Below, one piece after another: positions 25,525 through 32,662 of a stretch of 32,662 nt of DNA. Made by a program: the position numbers and the translations under genes. Under the pieces are notes generated by a model. It had not been told where the DNA came from and did no database searches. It saw nothing but the letters and a program-made list of their open reading frames with translations. Numbering within the stretch: the stretch's first letter is position 1; each line of letters starts with the position of its first letter. Source of the stretch: Acidimicrobiia bacterium (lineage in GTDB: Bacteria; Actinomycetota; Acidimicrobiia; Acidimicrobiales; Aldehydirespiratoraceae); contig JAJEEV010000021.1 of assembly GCA_022820805.1 (NCBI GenBank), positions 1 to 32,662 of the forward strand, in the 5' to 3' direction.

Positions 25525-25560
25525 TTGATGCTGACTGGCTACTTGATGCTGATCGGCTTC
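25525..25560. repeat. Two tandem 18-bp direct repeats in the divergent promoter region
   Basis: TTGATGCTGACTGGCTAC (25525-25542) is followed at once by TTGATGCTGATCGGCTTC (25543-25560), identical at 15 of 18 positions. They lie in the 160-base gap between the minus-strand ADA-like operon and the plus-strand third CoxL gene. That position suits binding sites for a shared regulator. No regulator gene is nearby. Confidence 0.45.
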
Positions 25561-25650
25561 TGGCCGTTGGCTACTGTTGGGCCGGTGCCCGCAACCGAGC
25601 CGTTCCGCACGCGGTGACGCTAGCGGGCCGTCGCGAGGCATGAGAAGCGC

Positions 25651-28029
25651 GTGATCACCACCTCAGAGATCCAGCCCCCGCCCCGTCCGCTCTACGTCGG
25701 GGCCAACGTCACCAGGCCGGGAGACGAAAAGCTGCTGCGCGGGCAGGAGACCTTCGTGGCCGACGTCCGGCTGGCCGGAACCGTCGAGATGGTCATCGTG
25801 CGCAGCCCATACGCCCATGCCGGGATCGTGTCGATCGACACCGCCGAGGCCCGGGCCCTTCCCGGCGTGCTCGCGGTGTGGGCCGCGGCGGACCTCCAGG
25901 GCGTGACCCCTTTCCCGGACCTGTCCTCGGTGGCCGCACCGGTGGCGATGCTGCCCCTGGCCACCACCAAGGTCAGGTACGTGGGCATGCCGGTGGCAGC
26001 GGTGGTGGCCGAGGACCGCTACATCGCCGAGGACGCCGCGGAGTTGGTGGCGATCGAGTACTCGCCGCTGACGCCGGTCACCAGCATCGAGCAGGCGCTC
26101 GACCCGGACTCTCCACGGCTGTTCGACGGCTGGGACAGCAACCGTCTAGTCGCCCTCGACAGCCCGGTTCCCGCCGTCGACGAGGCCATCGAGACCGCGT
26201 ACTCGACCTTCAAGCGCCGCTACCGCATCGGCCGCCACACCGCCATGCCGATCGAGACCCGCGCCACCGTCGCCGACTTCGACGGCAGCCGGCTCCACGT
26301 TTGGGCCTGTACCCAGACTCCGCACATGATGCGCACCGCGCTGTCGTACGCGCTGCCCGTCGAGGAGGCCGACATCAGGGTGACGGCACCGGCCGTGGGC
26401 GGCGGGTTCGGGCAGAAGCAGCACAACTACCCCGAGGACGTGCTGGTGTGCTGGGCGTCGATGCAGCTGCGCCGGCCGGTGCGCCACAACGAGGACCGGG
26501 CCGAGCACATGCTGGCGTCGACCCACTCCCGCGACCAGGTCGTCGACATCGAGGCGGCCGTGGGCCGAGACGGCGTGATCGAGGCCATCCGGGGCCACAT
26601 CTACCAGGACGTCGGCTCGGGCGAGATCTGGCCGGGCGGGTTCTGCCCCTCCCTGGTCACCCTGGGCCACATGACCGGCCCCTACCGGATCGACCTGGCC
26701 GCCGTCGGCGTCACCGCGGTGGTGACCAACAAGACCCCTTCGGGGTCCTACCGGGGCTACGGCATACCGGAGGCGTGCTTCGTGCTCGAGCGCTTCATCG
26801 ACGACATCGCCGCGGCCGGCGGCCACGACCGTCTCGAGATGCGACGCAAGATGCTCCTCGAGCAGTCCGACTTCCCGTACCGCACCGCCGGCGGGGCGTA
26901 CCTCGACTCCGGCACCTACCGGGAGTGCTTCGAGCGCATCGTCGAACTGGCCGAGGCCCGCTTGGCCGAACATGTCGCCGACGCCGGCGACACCGACCTG
27001 ATCGGCGTCGGCTACGCCACCTACCGCGAGGGGACGACGCCGACCCACTACAACGTCGCCGGCCACTGGACGGGATACGAGTCGTGCCGGATCGAGATCG
27101 ACCCGAGCGGGGCCGCGCTGGTGTCCTCAGGCATGACCGATCAGGGACAGGGCACCCACACCTTCGTGCAGACCCTGACCGCCGACGCGTTGGCGCTGGG
27201 CCTCGAACAGGTGCGGGTGAGGCTCGGCGACACCGACCTGTGCCCCTACGGGCTGGGAGCGTGGGGGAGCCGGCAGGCCGCGGTGGGTGCCGGCGCGATC
27301 CTGGACGCGGCTGCGACGCTCCGGGACAAGGCGTCGGCCATCGCCGCCCACATGCTCGAGGCGAACCCCGACGACGTGGTCCTCGACGACGACGGCTTCC
27401 ACGTGCGGGGCTCGCCGTCCCCCTCGGTGTCGTGGCAGCAGATAGGCACCGCGGCCACCATCCGGACCATCGACCTGCCCGAGGGCATGGAGCCCGGCCT
27501 GGCCGCTTCCACCCGCTACGAGCCGGAGGTCCTCGAGCACGAGGTCAACGAGGACGGGGGCATCAACGCGGCCGCGGCCTGGGTCAACGCCACCCATGCC
27601 GCCATCGTCCGGGTGGACGGGACCACCGGCGCGGTCGAGATCCTCGACTTCCTCGTCGCCCACGACTGCGGTCCGATGATCAACCCCCCGATAGTGCACG
27701 GCCAGATCATCGGCGGCGTCGCCCAGGGCATCGGCGGCACCCTGTACGAGGATCTCGCCTACGGCGACGACGGCCAGCCCCGTACGGCGTTCATGGACTA
27801 CCTGGTCCCGACCAGTGCGGAGATCCCGCCCATCACTGTCGAGCACTTCGGCAGCGACTCCGAGCTCACCCCGCTGGGGATCAAGGGCGTGGGCGAGGGA
27901 GGCACGGTCGGACCGCCCGCGGCGATCGCCAACGCGGTGGCCCACGCTCTGGCCGGCTACCGGCCCGACGTGTGGGAGACGCCCCTCACGCCTGAGCGAG
28001 TCCTGCGCATGATGGGCAAGCTCGATTAA
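25651..28029 (+). CDS. Molybdenum hydroxylase large subunit, third paralogue, without own FAD/Fe-S subunits
   Basis: Mo-cofactor subunit of 792 residues from a GTG start; the ribosome-binding site is weak. It contains GQETFVADVR, GGGFGQK at 250-256, SYRGYG at 366-371 and GEGG at 748-751 with Glu749. The Gln after GGGFG and the Tyr in the loop differ from both other copies. It is closest in sequence to the cassette B large subunit by eye (for example HMTGPY and DQGQGT shared). No CoxM or CoxS gene follows; an SDR gene does. It probably borrows subunits from cassette A or B, giving alternative substrate specificity, which is inference. It is not a CO dehydrogenase. Confidence 0.92.
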   Translation: MITTSEIQPPPRPLYVGANVTRPGDEKLLRGQETFVADVRLAGTVEMVIVRSPYAHAGIVSIDTAEARALPGVLAVWAAADLQGVTPFPDLSSVAAPVAMLPLATTKVRYVGMPVAAVVAEDRYIAEDAAELVAIEYSPLTPVTSIEQALDPDSPRLFDGWDSNRLVALDSPVPAVDEAIETAYSTFKRRYRIGRHTAMPIETRATVADFDGSRLHVWACTQTPHMMRTALSYALPVEEADIRVTAPAVGGGFGQKQHNYPEDVLVCWASMQLRRPVRHNEDRAEHMLASTHSRDQVVDIEAAVGRDGVIEAIRGHIYQDVGSGEIWPGGFCPSLVTLGHMTGPYRIDLAAVGVTAVVTNKTPSGSYRGYGIPEACFVLERFIDDIAAAGGHDRLEMRRKMLLEQSDFPYRTAGGAYLDSGTYRECFERIVELAEARLAEHVADAGDTDLIGVGYATYREGTTPTHYNVAGHWTGYESCRIEIDPSGAALVSSGMTDQGQGTHTFVQTLTADALALGLEQVRVRLGDTDLCPYGLGAWGSRQAAVGAGAILDAAATLRDKASAIAAHMLEANPDDVVLDDDGFHVRGSPSPSVSWQQIGTAATIRTIDLPEGMEPGLAASTRYEPEVLEHEVNEDGGINAAAAWVNATHAAIVRVDGTTGAVEILDFLVAHDCGPMINPPIVHGQIIGGVAQGIGGTLYEDLAYGDDGQPRTAFMDYLVPTSAEIPPITVEHFGSDSELTPLGIKGVGEGGTVGPPAAIANAVAHALAGYRPDVWETPLTPERVLRMMGKLD

Positions 28030-28094
28030 GGGCGTCTGCGGGCAGCGCGTAGCATCGGACCCGGAGATCGGGACTCAGCGAGTCATCGGAACCT

Positions 28095-28100
28095 AAGGAG
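28095..28100 (+). promoter_or_regulatory. Shine-Dalgarno AAGGAG fixing a GTG start
   Basis: A textbook AAGGAG lies five bases before the GTG at 28106, one of the strongest ribosome-binding sites in the window. It identifies the SDR start with good certainty. Confidence 0.8.
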
Positions 28101-28105
28101 TCAAC

Positions 28106-28843
28106 GTGGCATCGACAGCGATCGTTACCGGAGGGGCAAGAGGGCTGGGGCTGGCCTACTGCCTCGCCCTGGCGGAGGCAGGCTTCGACATCGTCGTCGC
28201 CGACCTGATCGACACCTCCGACGCGGTGAGCGAGGTCGAGGCGGCCGGCGGCCGCGCCGTCGGCGTTCACGTCGACATCAGCTCCGCGGCCGACAACGAC
28301 GCGCTGGCCGCGGCCGCGGTCGACGCCTTCGACACCATCGACGTCCTCGTCAACAACGCCGCCTACTTCTCCGAGACGACCCGGGGCCCGTTCAACCAGG
28401 TGTCCGAGAGCGAGTGGGACCGCACCTTCGAGGTCAACGTCCGCGGCGTGTGGCTCACCTGCTGCTCGGTGTACCCCTACATGCAGCAGCAGGGGTCCGG
28501 AAAGATCATCAACATCGCCTCGAACACCTGCTTCAAGGGCACGGTCGGCTTCCCCCACTACGTGGCCAGCAAGAGCGCCGTCATCGGGTTGACCCGCTGC
28601 CTGTCCCAAGAGCTGGGACCGGACGGCATCACGGTCAACACCGTGTCTCCCGACCTGATCCCCAACCCGTCGCTGCGGCCCACCGACGCCACCAGCGACC
28701 AGTTCGTGGTGGCCGGCCGGGCCATCAAGCGCACCCAGGAACCCGAGGACATGGTCGGCACAATCCTGTACCTCGCCGGCACCGGCTCCGACTTCGTCAC
28801 CGGCCAGAACTTCCTAGTCAACGGAGGCGCCTACTGCCAGTAG
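28106..28843 (+). CDS. Short-chain dehydrogenase/reductase (SDR, classical)
   Basis: NAD(P)-dependent oxidoreductase of 245 residues. The cofactor motif is TGGARGLG at 8-15, with Asp33 after the second strand favouring NAD. The structural NNAA is at 83-86 and the catalytic tetrad is Asn111, Ser139, Tyr152 and Lys156 (YVASK). LVNGG at the C-terminus is typical of classical SDRs. It begins 76 bases after the third CoxL gene and is probably in the same unit. The substrate is not evident; oxidation of an alcohol intermediate is a guess. Confidence 0.93.
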   Translation: MASTAIVTGGARGLGLAYCLALAEAGFDIVVADLIDTSDAVSEVEAAGGRAVGVHVDISSAADNDALAAAAVDAFDTIDVLVNNAAYFSETTRGPFNQVSESEWDRTFEVNVRGVWLTCCSVYPYMQQQGSGKIINIASNTCFKGTVGFPHYVASKSAVIGLTRCLSQELGPDGITVNTVSPDLIPNPSLRPTDATSDQFVVAGRAIKRTQEPEDMVGTILYLAGTGSDFVTGQNFLVNGGAYCQ

Positions 28844-29046
28844 GCCAGCCGATAGCCACCGTCACCGGCTAGCGCCTCTGAGAGCACGCACGGTGCGGGA
28901 CCGGCGCGTCGCTTCGCGGCGGTGAGTTGCCCGCTCTAGTTCGCTGCGCTCACGGGCCGCTCGGGCCACGGCCTCGATCCGTTTGGACCGATTCGCTCGC
29001 CTTCTCGCTCGGCCTCTCACTGGAGCGCCGACGCCGACGCGGCCCT

Positions 29047-30522
29047 TCAGACACGGACAGATCGCGTGTCGTGCGTAGCCGCACGGGCTCTGCGCAGCGC
29101 GTCCCGGGCGGCTTGGGGCCCGATCGGCCCGGCCCGGCTGCCGTTGCTGGACCTGCCGTTGGAAGCTTCACTGCTGGACTTGTCGCCGCGAGCGTCGTCG
29201 CTTCCGGGCGCCGCCCGTGGCTCGGGCGCGGAGCGATCGGACGGATCGGTCGGGGCGAATAGGGGAGTGGTGTCGGGCATGTGCGCCGCGCCGTAGTCGA
29301 TGCGATCGGGGGGTTTGATGGTGTGCTTGCCGTCGCCGGCGTCAACCACTTGCCAGCGGTGGACGTGGATCTTGTCGTGACAGCCCCAGCACAGCGGTAT
29401 CAGGTTGTCCAAGTCGGTGCGGCCGCCCCATGCGAAGGGGTCCATGTGGTGGGCCTGGATCCTGTGCTCGTCGGACTCCCCGCAGCCGGCGCAGCCGCCA
29501 TAGAGCGCCATCAACGCCTGGAACTGCGACTCGGTGGCCCGGCGGATGTTGCGACCCTTCCACATGGGCACACCCCTGGCGCTGAGCACCATCCCGAACC
29601 AAGACGACTCACCCGCAAGCCTCTCGATCACCGCGGCCGGCAGCGGATCGCCGTCAGCGGTGGAGGCCATCAGTGCCTCCGTCTCAGAATCGAGCCGGGC
29701 CACCAGCGCGATATCCGCGTACGGCCTGCCGCCACCAGCGGTACCCGCGGTCATGCTCTCGAACGCGTCGGCCATGCACTGGGGGAGACTGCGAACACCT
29801 CCGCCACCTCGGACCTGCTTCCGGCCGACGCCATACAGGCTGTCGCCGCTGTTCTCATCGACACCAGCCAGATCTCGGGCCTGCTTCTTGTCGGCGTCAT
29901 GGAGGCGGTGAGCCTCCTTGTTGAGCCGGTTGCGGATACGCCGCCCGGTCACCGGATCGAGCTGCCCGTAGAGATGCACCATCCCGTCGTCGCCGTTCCA
30001 GATCCGCAGACTGCGCCGGGCCCGCTGCCGCCGGTACTCCGCTTCGCCACTATCGGCCTGGCGCTCAGCGGTCCACCGCTTGGCCTCCTTCGCGAACTGA
30101 TCCGGCGACAGCGCCTCGGCCTTGGCCAGCAGCTCCGTGTCGGATTCCACCTCTGCAGCGCTGGTCTTATCGAGCGCATCCGCGAGCTGCCTCGCATTGG
30201 CCAGAGGCACCCGGCCCTCCTCAACTGCATCCTGCACCGCCGACACCGCACCAACCGCCGCAGCCGTCCTGACCTGGCTGCGGGCATCACGCCGATGCAG
30301 CCCAGTGCTCTCAGCCAACACATGGACCCCACCGTCACCGTGGCCACGGCTGCCCGCCACACTCGCCGCCGCAACAGCCTGAACAAGATCCAACTTGCCC
30401 CGAACCGCCTTAGTCCCAGCCAACACCCCAACAAGCTCCTCCGAAGACGCGCCACCCTGCCGCACACACGCCAACAACTCCGAGACCGCCGCATCAAGCC
30501 GCTCAACCAGTTCCATCACCAT
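29047..30522 (-). CDS. DUF222/13E12-type HNH endonuclease-domain protein
   Basis: An HNH protein of ~491 residues of the DUF222 (13E12 repeat) family, which is abundant in actinobacterial genomes. The frame is open from 30594, but the first ~24 residues are low-quality, AT-rich coding; ATG codons at 30522 and 30516 (MVMELVERLD) give the usual N-terminus. The DUF222 region fills most of the first 320 residues. The HNH core lies at about 344-390: CAGC, AHHMDPFAWGG, DNLIPLC and CHDKIH, with a zinc-binding CxxC pair at each side. The C-terminal ~80 residues are a polar tail rich in Ser, Arg and Asp. The function in the cell is unclear; such genes are often multi-copy and mobile-like. The nuclease motifs look intact. 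Confidence 0.9.
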   Translation of the reverse strand: MVMELVERLDAAVSELLACVRQGGASSEELVGVLAGTKAVRGKLDLVQAVAAASVAGSRGHGDGGVHVLAESTGLHRRDARSQVRTAAAVGAVSAVQDAVEEGRVPLANARQLADALDKTSAAEVESDTELLAKAEALSPDQFAKEAKRWTAERQADSGEAEYRRQRARRSLRIWNGDDGMVHLYGQLDPVTGRRIRNRLNKEAHRLHDADKKQARDLAGVDENSGDSLYGVGRKQVRGGGGVRSLPQCMADAFESMTAGTAGGGRPYADIALVARLDSETEALMASTADGDPLPAAVIERLAGESSWFGMVLSARGVPMWKGRNIRRATESQFQALMALYGGCAGCGESDEHRIQAHHMDPFAWGGRTDLDNLIPLCWGCHDKIHVHRWQVVDAGDGKHTIKPPDRIDYGAAHMPDTTPLFAPTDPSDRSAPEPRAAPGSDDARGDKSSSEASNGRSSNGSRAGPIGPQAARDALRRARAATHDTRSVRV

Positions 30523-30825
30523 AGAACCATCATCGCACACCCCTGTGACATCTGTCAAGCCTTTACATGTTAATCTGATATATTTATCTATCACCGATGT
30601 CAGCCTGCTTCGTATGAGTACACAGATGTAGCCGCATCAACATCGTCTCGGTCCAGGCAGAGTGAGCACCTAGCTCTTCTGCGTTGCGCGCATGATGCGG
30701 AGCGGCCAAGACTGGCCCCGAGCCGGTTGGCGAGTTCCGTCGCCTGTTGCGTGGACCCGGCGCTCAGGTAGAATTCCAGGCCCGTAATTTGAGGTGTTGC
30801 CTCTTGATGAGCCAGCGGAAGGACG
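30523..30825. other. AT-richer divergent gap between HNH and TIR-SAVED genes
   Basis: This 303-base gap contains no convincing gene. Its left part (about 30545-30600) is strikingly AT-rich for the window (TATATTTATC). On the minus strand it carries TTGACA some 30 bases before the HNH start, without a clear -10. The right part holds a plausible plus-strand promoter listed separately. Overall it marks the change from the catabolic island to the defence segment. Confidence 0.5.
30747..30774 (+). promoter_or_regulatory. Probable promoter of the TIR-SAVED operon
   Basis: TTGCGT at 30747-30752 and TAGAAT at 30769-30774 are separated by 16 bases, close to the sigma-70-type consensus. Transcription would begin near 30781, giving a leader of about 45 bases before the ATG at 30826. 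GGAAGG precedes that start. Confidence 0.45.
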
Positions 30826-32148
30826 ATGGAACACAACAACGATTTGTCCAAGCTGACTAACCATGTCGATCCGCGCGGGCCCGTCTTCATCTCGTATCGA
30901 CAAAGCGACGGGCGCGAGAGCTCGGAAGCCCTCGCGTGGGCCCTCCGAGCTGCTGGTGTTCCCGTCTGGCATGATCAGACGGACTTGCCGCCCGGAGATA
31001 CCGAGCGCCGACTCGCGGAGGCGCTGTCATCTGGCCTTTCCGGAGCTGTGCTGGTCGTCACGCCCGAGATCGAGAACTCAGGGGTAATACGCCGGGTCGA
31101 ATTGCCAAGCCTCCTTGAGCTTGAGAAGCGCTCGGAGTTCACTCTTGCAGTCGGATCAACGATCGAGGAACAGCGAGGGGCTGGACATCTTGACTACTCG
31201 GCTCCCGACCGACTCCTAGGCCTCGAACCGTGCACGGTTCAACGGCTCAATCAGCAGCGCATTTTGACCGCTGATGAGCGGGCTGCCTTGGCCAACGCCA
31301 TGAGCCGGCAGCGGATGGAGAGGCTTCAGCCCGACATCCAAGAGTCGTCCGGGCTGCTGACGCTAGATGTACAAACCCGAGTGCGACCGTTCGCCGGAGG
31401 CATGGACGGTGACCTGGTGCTGCGGCTTCGGCCCCCCGATGAAGGCGAGCGGCGTCCACATGTGGGTGGACTCCATGACCTTCACCGGTTTCTCGGCCAT
31501 CTGCCTCAACTCGTCGCAATTGCCGGAGCTACGGCGGTCCGCGTCCGCGGCGGTGCCCACCTCTCGGTTGCGTGCGCCCTTGGAGCTGCGCTCCCAACCA
31601 CGCTCATGGGGACGGTCGAGGTCCTGGACACCCACGGCGCCAGATGGGCGCTAGCCGGGCAGGCGCCGGTTCCCGTGGCCGAGAGGCTATGCACCCTTGT
31701 CACACCCCCGATGTACAACTTTGACCATGGACCCGTGCTCATCTATGTCGACCTGCTTCCGCACCGAAGCGATGTTGCCTTCGAGCGATTCCCGAAGCGC
31801 GACGAGACCTTCGCGGGCGTCGCCCATCTCCGCTACGCCGCAGAGGGTTTGCTGGAGCCCGATCAGGCCGCACCCATCGTCGGCGAACTCGCTGCCGACA
31901 TCCGGAGCCTGGCCAACACCCACAACACGACAGAGATCCACCTACTACTGCGCTGTCCCTACCCGGTCGCGCTTCTTCTCGGTCGCACGCTCAACACACT
32001 CACGGTCCATCTGTACGAGTGGGAGGACAGCCCCGGGGATAGCGCAGAACCGAGTCCGCGATACGTCCCGAGCATCATCCTCCGATCTGGTGCCGGAGGG
32101 TCCCCAATCCATGCCGTCACAGCCCCGCCACTTGTCGCAGGATCCTGA
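30826..32148 (+). CDS. TIR-SAVED effector of a CBASS antiphage system
   Basis: A 440-residue two-domain protein. Residues ~18-130 form a TIR domain: VFISYRQSD at 20-28, GVPVWHD at 44-50, the helix with RRLAEALSSGLSGAVLVVTPE, and Glu92 in RRVELP as the probable NADase catalytic residue. Residues ~175-420 form a SAVED cyclic-nucleotide sensor, ending in IHLLLRCPYPVALLLGRTLN and TVHLYEWED, the typical SAVED C-terminal strands. In studied TIR-SAVED proteins, a cyclic trinucleotide made by the partner CD-NTase drives assembly of filaments that degrade NAD+. The next gene, 12 bases on, is such a cyclase, now interrupted. Codon use is less GC-biased than the upstream island, suggesting transfer. The effector itself looks intact. 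Confidence 0.9.
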   Translation: MEHNNDLSKLTNHVDPRGPVFISYRQSDGRESSEALAWALRAAGVPVWHDQTDLPPGDTERRLAEALSSGLSGAVLVVTPEIENSGVIRRVELPSLLELEKRSEFTLAVGSTIEEQRGAGHLDYSAPDRLLGLEPCTVQRLNQQRILTADERAALANAMSRQRMERLQPDIQESSGLLTLDVQTRVRPFAGGMDGDLVLRLRPPDEGERRPHVGGLHDLHRFLGHLPQLVAIAGATAVRVRGGAHLSVACALGAALPTTLMGTVEVLDTHGARWALAGQAPVPVAERLCTLVTPPMYNFDHGPVLIYVDLLPHRSDVAFERFPKRDETFAGVAHLRYAAEGLLEPDQAAPIVGELAADIRSLANTHNTTEIHLLLRCPYPVALLLGRTLNTLTVHLYEWEDSPGDSAEPSPRYVPSIILRSGAGGSPIHAVTAPPLVAGS

Positions 32149-32160
32149 AGGGAGCATCGG

Positions 32161-32522
32161 ATGAACGCGCTACGCGAACAGTTCGGCCATGCGCTGAACA
32201 GGATTGAGGTCAACGGCGAGAAGCAGCGACACGCCATTAGAGCGCACACCGAGATTCAGGAACTGCTAACCCAAGATCAGTTGCTGCAGAGTTGGGGCAT
32301 CAACACTCGGCTGATCGGTTCCTACGGCCGAAAAACGGCCATCTACCCGGGCAAGGACGTGGACGTGTTTGCACGTCTTGAGAATCTCAATACCACAGTC
32401 AGTCCGCAGGTTGTCTACGACGGCGTCTGGGGCGTGCTCGTCGCTCAGTATGGCCATGTTGATCACGGTGGCAGAGCCACGCCTCAGGCACGCAGCATCA
32501 AGATCGACTTCCCTCACCCTAC
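32161..32522 (+). pseudogene. CD-NTase (CBASS cyclic-oligonucleotide synthase), interrupted by an IS
   Basis: N-terminal ~120 codons of a cGAS/DncV-like nucleotidyltransferase. AAGGGAG lies six bases before the ATG. The nucleotidyltransferase core is visible: GSYGRKTAI starting at Gly53-Ser54, then KDVDVF with metal-binding Asp66 and Asp68. SIKIDF at 112-117 resembles the strand that precedes the third catalytic Asp (vDvVP motif), which is not reached before the IS boundary at 32523. Usual length is 300-400 residues, so most of the enzyme is lost or lies beyond the IS outside the window. As it stands the cyclase should be inactive. The frame happens to stay open into the IS and past the window end, giving a meaningless fusion. 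Confidence 0.82.
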
Positions 32523-32662
32523 TGAACCGCCCTGGCTTTCCCGGAGGATCTTGACCTTGGGAAAGCGAGGATGTGGCTATGCCTACACAGAAGATGCCGG
32601 GGAGTCCTTCGACGAGGAGGTACTCGGTGGAGGAGAAGGCCCAGGCGGTGCGGCTGGTTCGC
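32523..32662 (+). mobile_element. IS3-family insertion sequence, left end (runs off window)
   Basis: The sequence changes abruptly at 32523 to TGAACCGCCCTGGCTTTCCC, which begins with TG and resembles the terminal inverted repeat of actinobacterial IS3-family elements. A transposase OrfA start follows at 32579. The right end, its matching repeat and any target duplication lie outside the window. The insertion point is within the CD-NTase gene. Confidence 0.8.
32579..32662 (+). CDS. IS3-family transposase OrfA, N-terminal fragment
   Basis: The first 28 codons of a transposase: MPTQKMPGSPSTRRYSVEEK then AQAVRLVR. The RRYS-EEKAQAVRLVR pattern is the start of the helix-turn-helix OrfA of IS3-family elements, which binds the IS ends and is normally joined to the DDE OrfB by frameshifting. 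The gene is cut by the window edge. An ATG at 32571 in another frame is not used. Confidence 0.8.
   Translation, partial: MPTQKMPGSPSTRRYSVEEKAQAVRLVR

Noticed and set aside
28844..29046. Possible small gene or terminator in the gap after the SDR gene
   Set aside because: Only a weak 5-bp stem (AGCCG/CGGCT) is seen, and no frame has a start with a ribosome-binding site or sensible composition.
29281..30573. 430-codon open frame on the plus strand
   Set aside because: Antisense of the DUF222-HNH gene. The minus-strand protein has clear HNH motifs, and this frame has none.
1..32662. CRISPR arrays, tRNA or rRNA genes
   Set aside because: No regularly spaced repeats, no tRNA-like acceptor/T-loop pattern and no conserved rRNA stretches were noticed on reading either strand; a tRNA or covariance-model scan was not possible.

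Overview
This is a very GC-rich window with actinobacterial features: GTG and TTG starts, stop/start overlaps such as ATGA and GTGA, a DUF222/13E12-type HNH protein and many CoxLMS-like molybdenum hydroxylases. The style fits Acidimicrobiia-like or other environmental actinobacteria. That placement is inference, because no rRNA or other phylogenetic marker is present.

Layout. (1) 1-9869, plus strand: cassette A. It holds the 3' part of a BMP-family binding protein, a double-NBD ABC ATPase, two permeases, a CoxL/CoxM/CoxS-type molybdenum hydroxylase, a small ferredoxin and a Rieske monooxygenase. A stem-loop follows the last gene, then a GroES-like gene (9922-10314). (2) 10368-11597, minus strand: a GcvT-like folate-dependent methyl/aminomethyltransferase. 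(3) 11859-22005, plus strand: cassette B, a paralogous set in a different order: BMP lipoprotein, nucleoside/guanine-type deaminase, ATPase, permease, permease, Rieske, CoxM, CoxS, CoxL. (4) 22023-25490, minus strand: a probable operon of adenosine-deaminase-like protein, LLM-class flavin oxidoreductase and SsnA-like amidohydrolase. (5) 25651-28843, plus strand: a third CoxL-like subunit without its own CoxM/S, then an SDR dehydrogenase. (6) 29047-30522, minus strand: a DUF222-HNH protein. (7) 30826-32662, plus strand: a CBASS-type defence locus. A TIR-SAVED effector is followed by a CD-NTase cut after about 120 codons by an IS3-family insertion sequence that runs off the window.

How the genes may work together. 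BMP-type ABC importers classically carry nucleosides and purines. Here they sit with molybdenum hydroxylases, purine-type deaminases, an SsnA-like hydrolase (SsnA lies in the E. coli purine-catabolism gene cluster) and VanA/DdmC-type Rieske oxygenases, which commonly remove O- or N-methyl groups. The simplest reading is an island for importing, demethylating, hydroxylating and deaminating purines or related N-heterocycles, duplicated and diversified. The substrate is not shown by the sequence. The last 2 kb differ in base composition from the island and look like a mobile defence segment inactivated in its cyclase.
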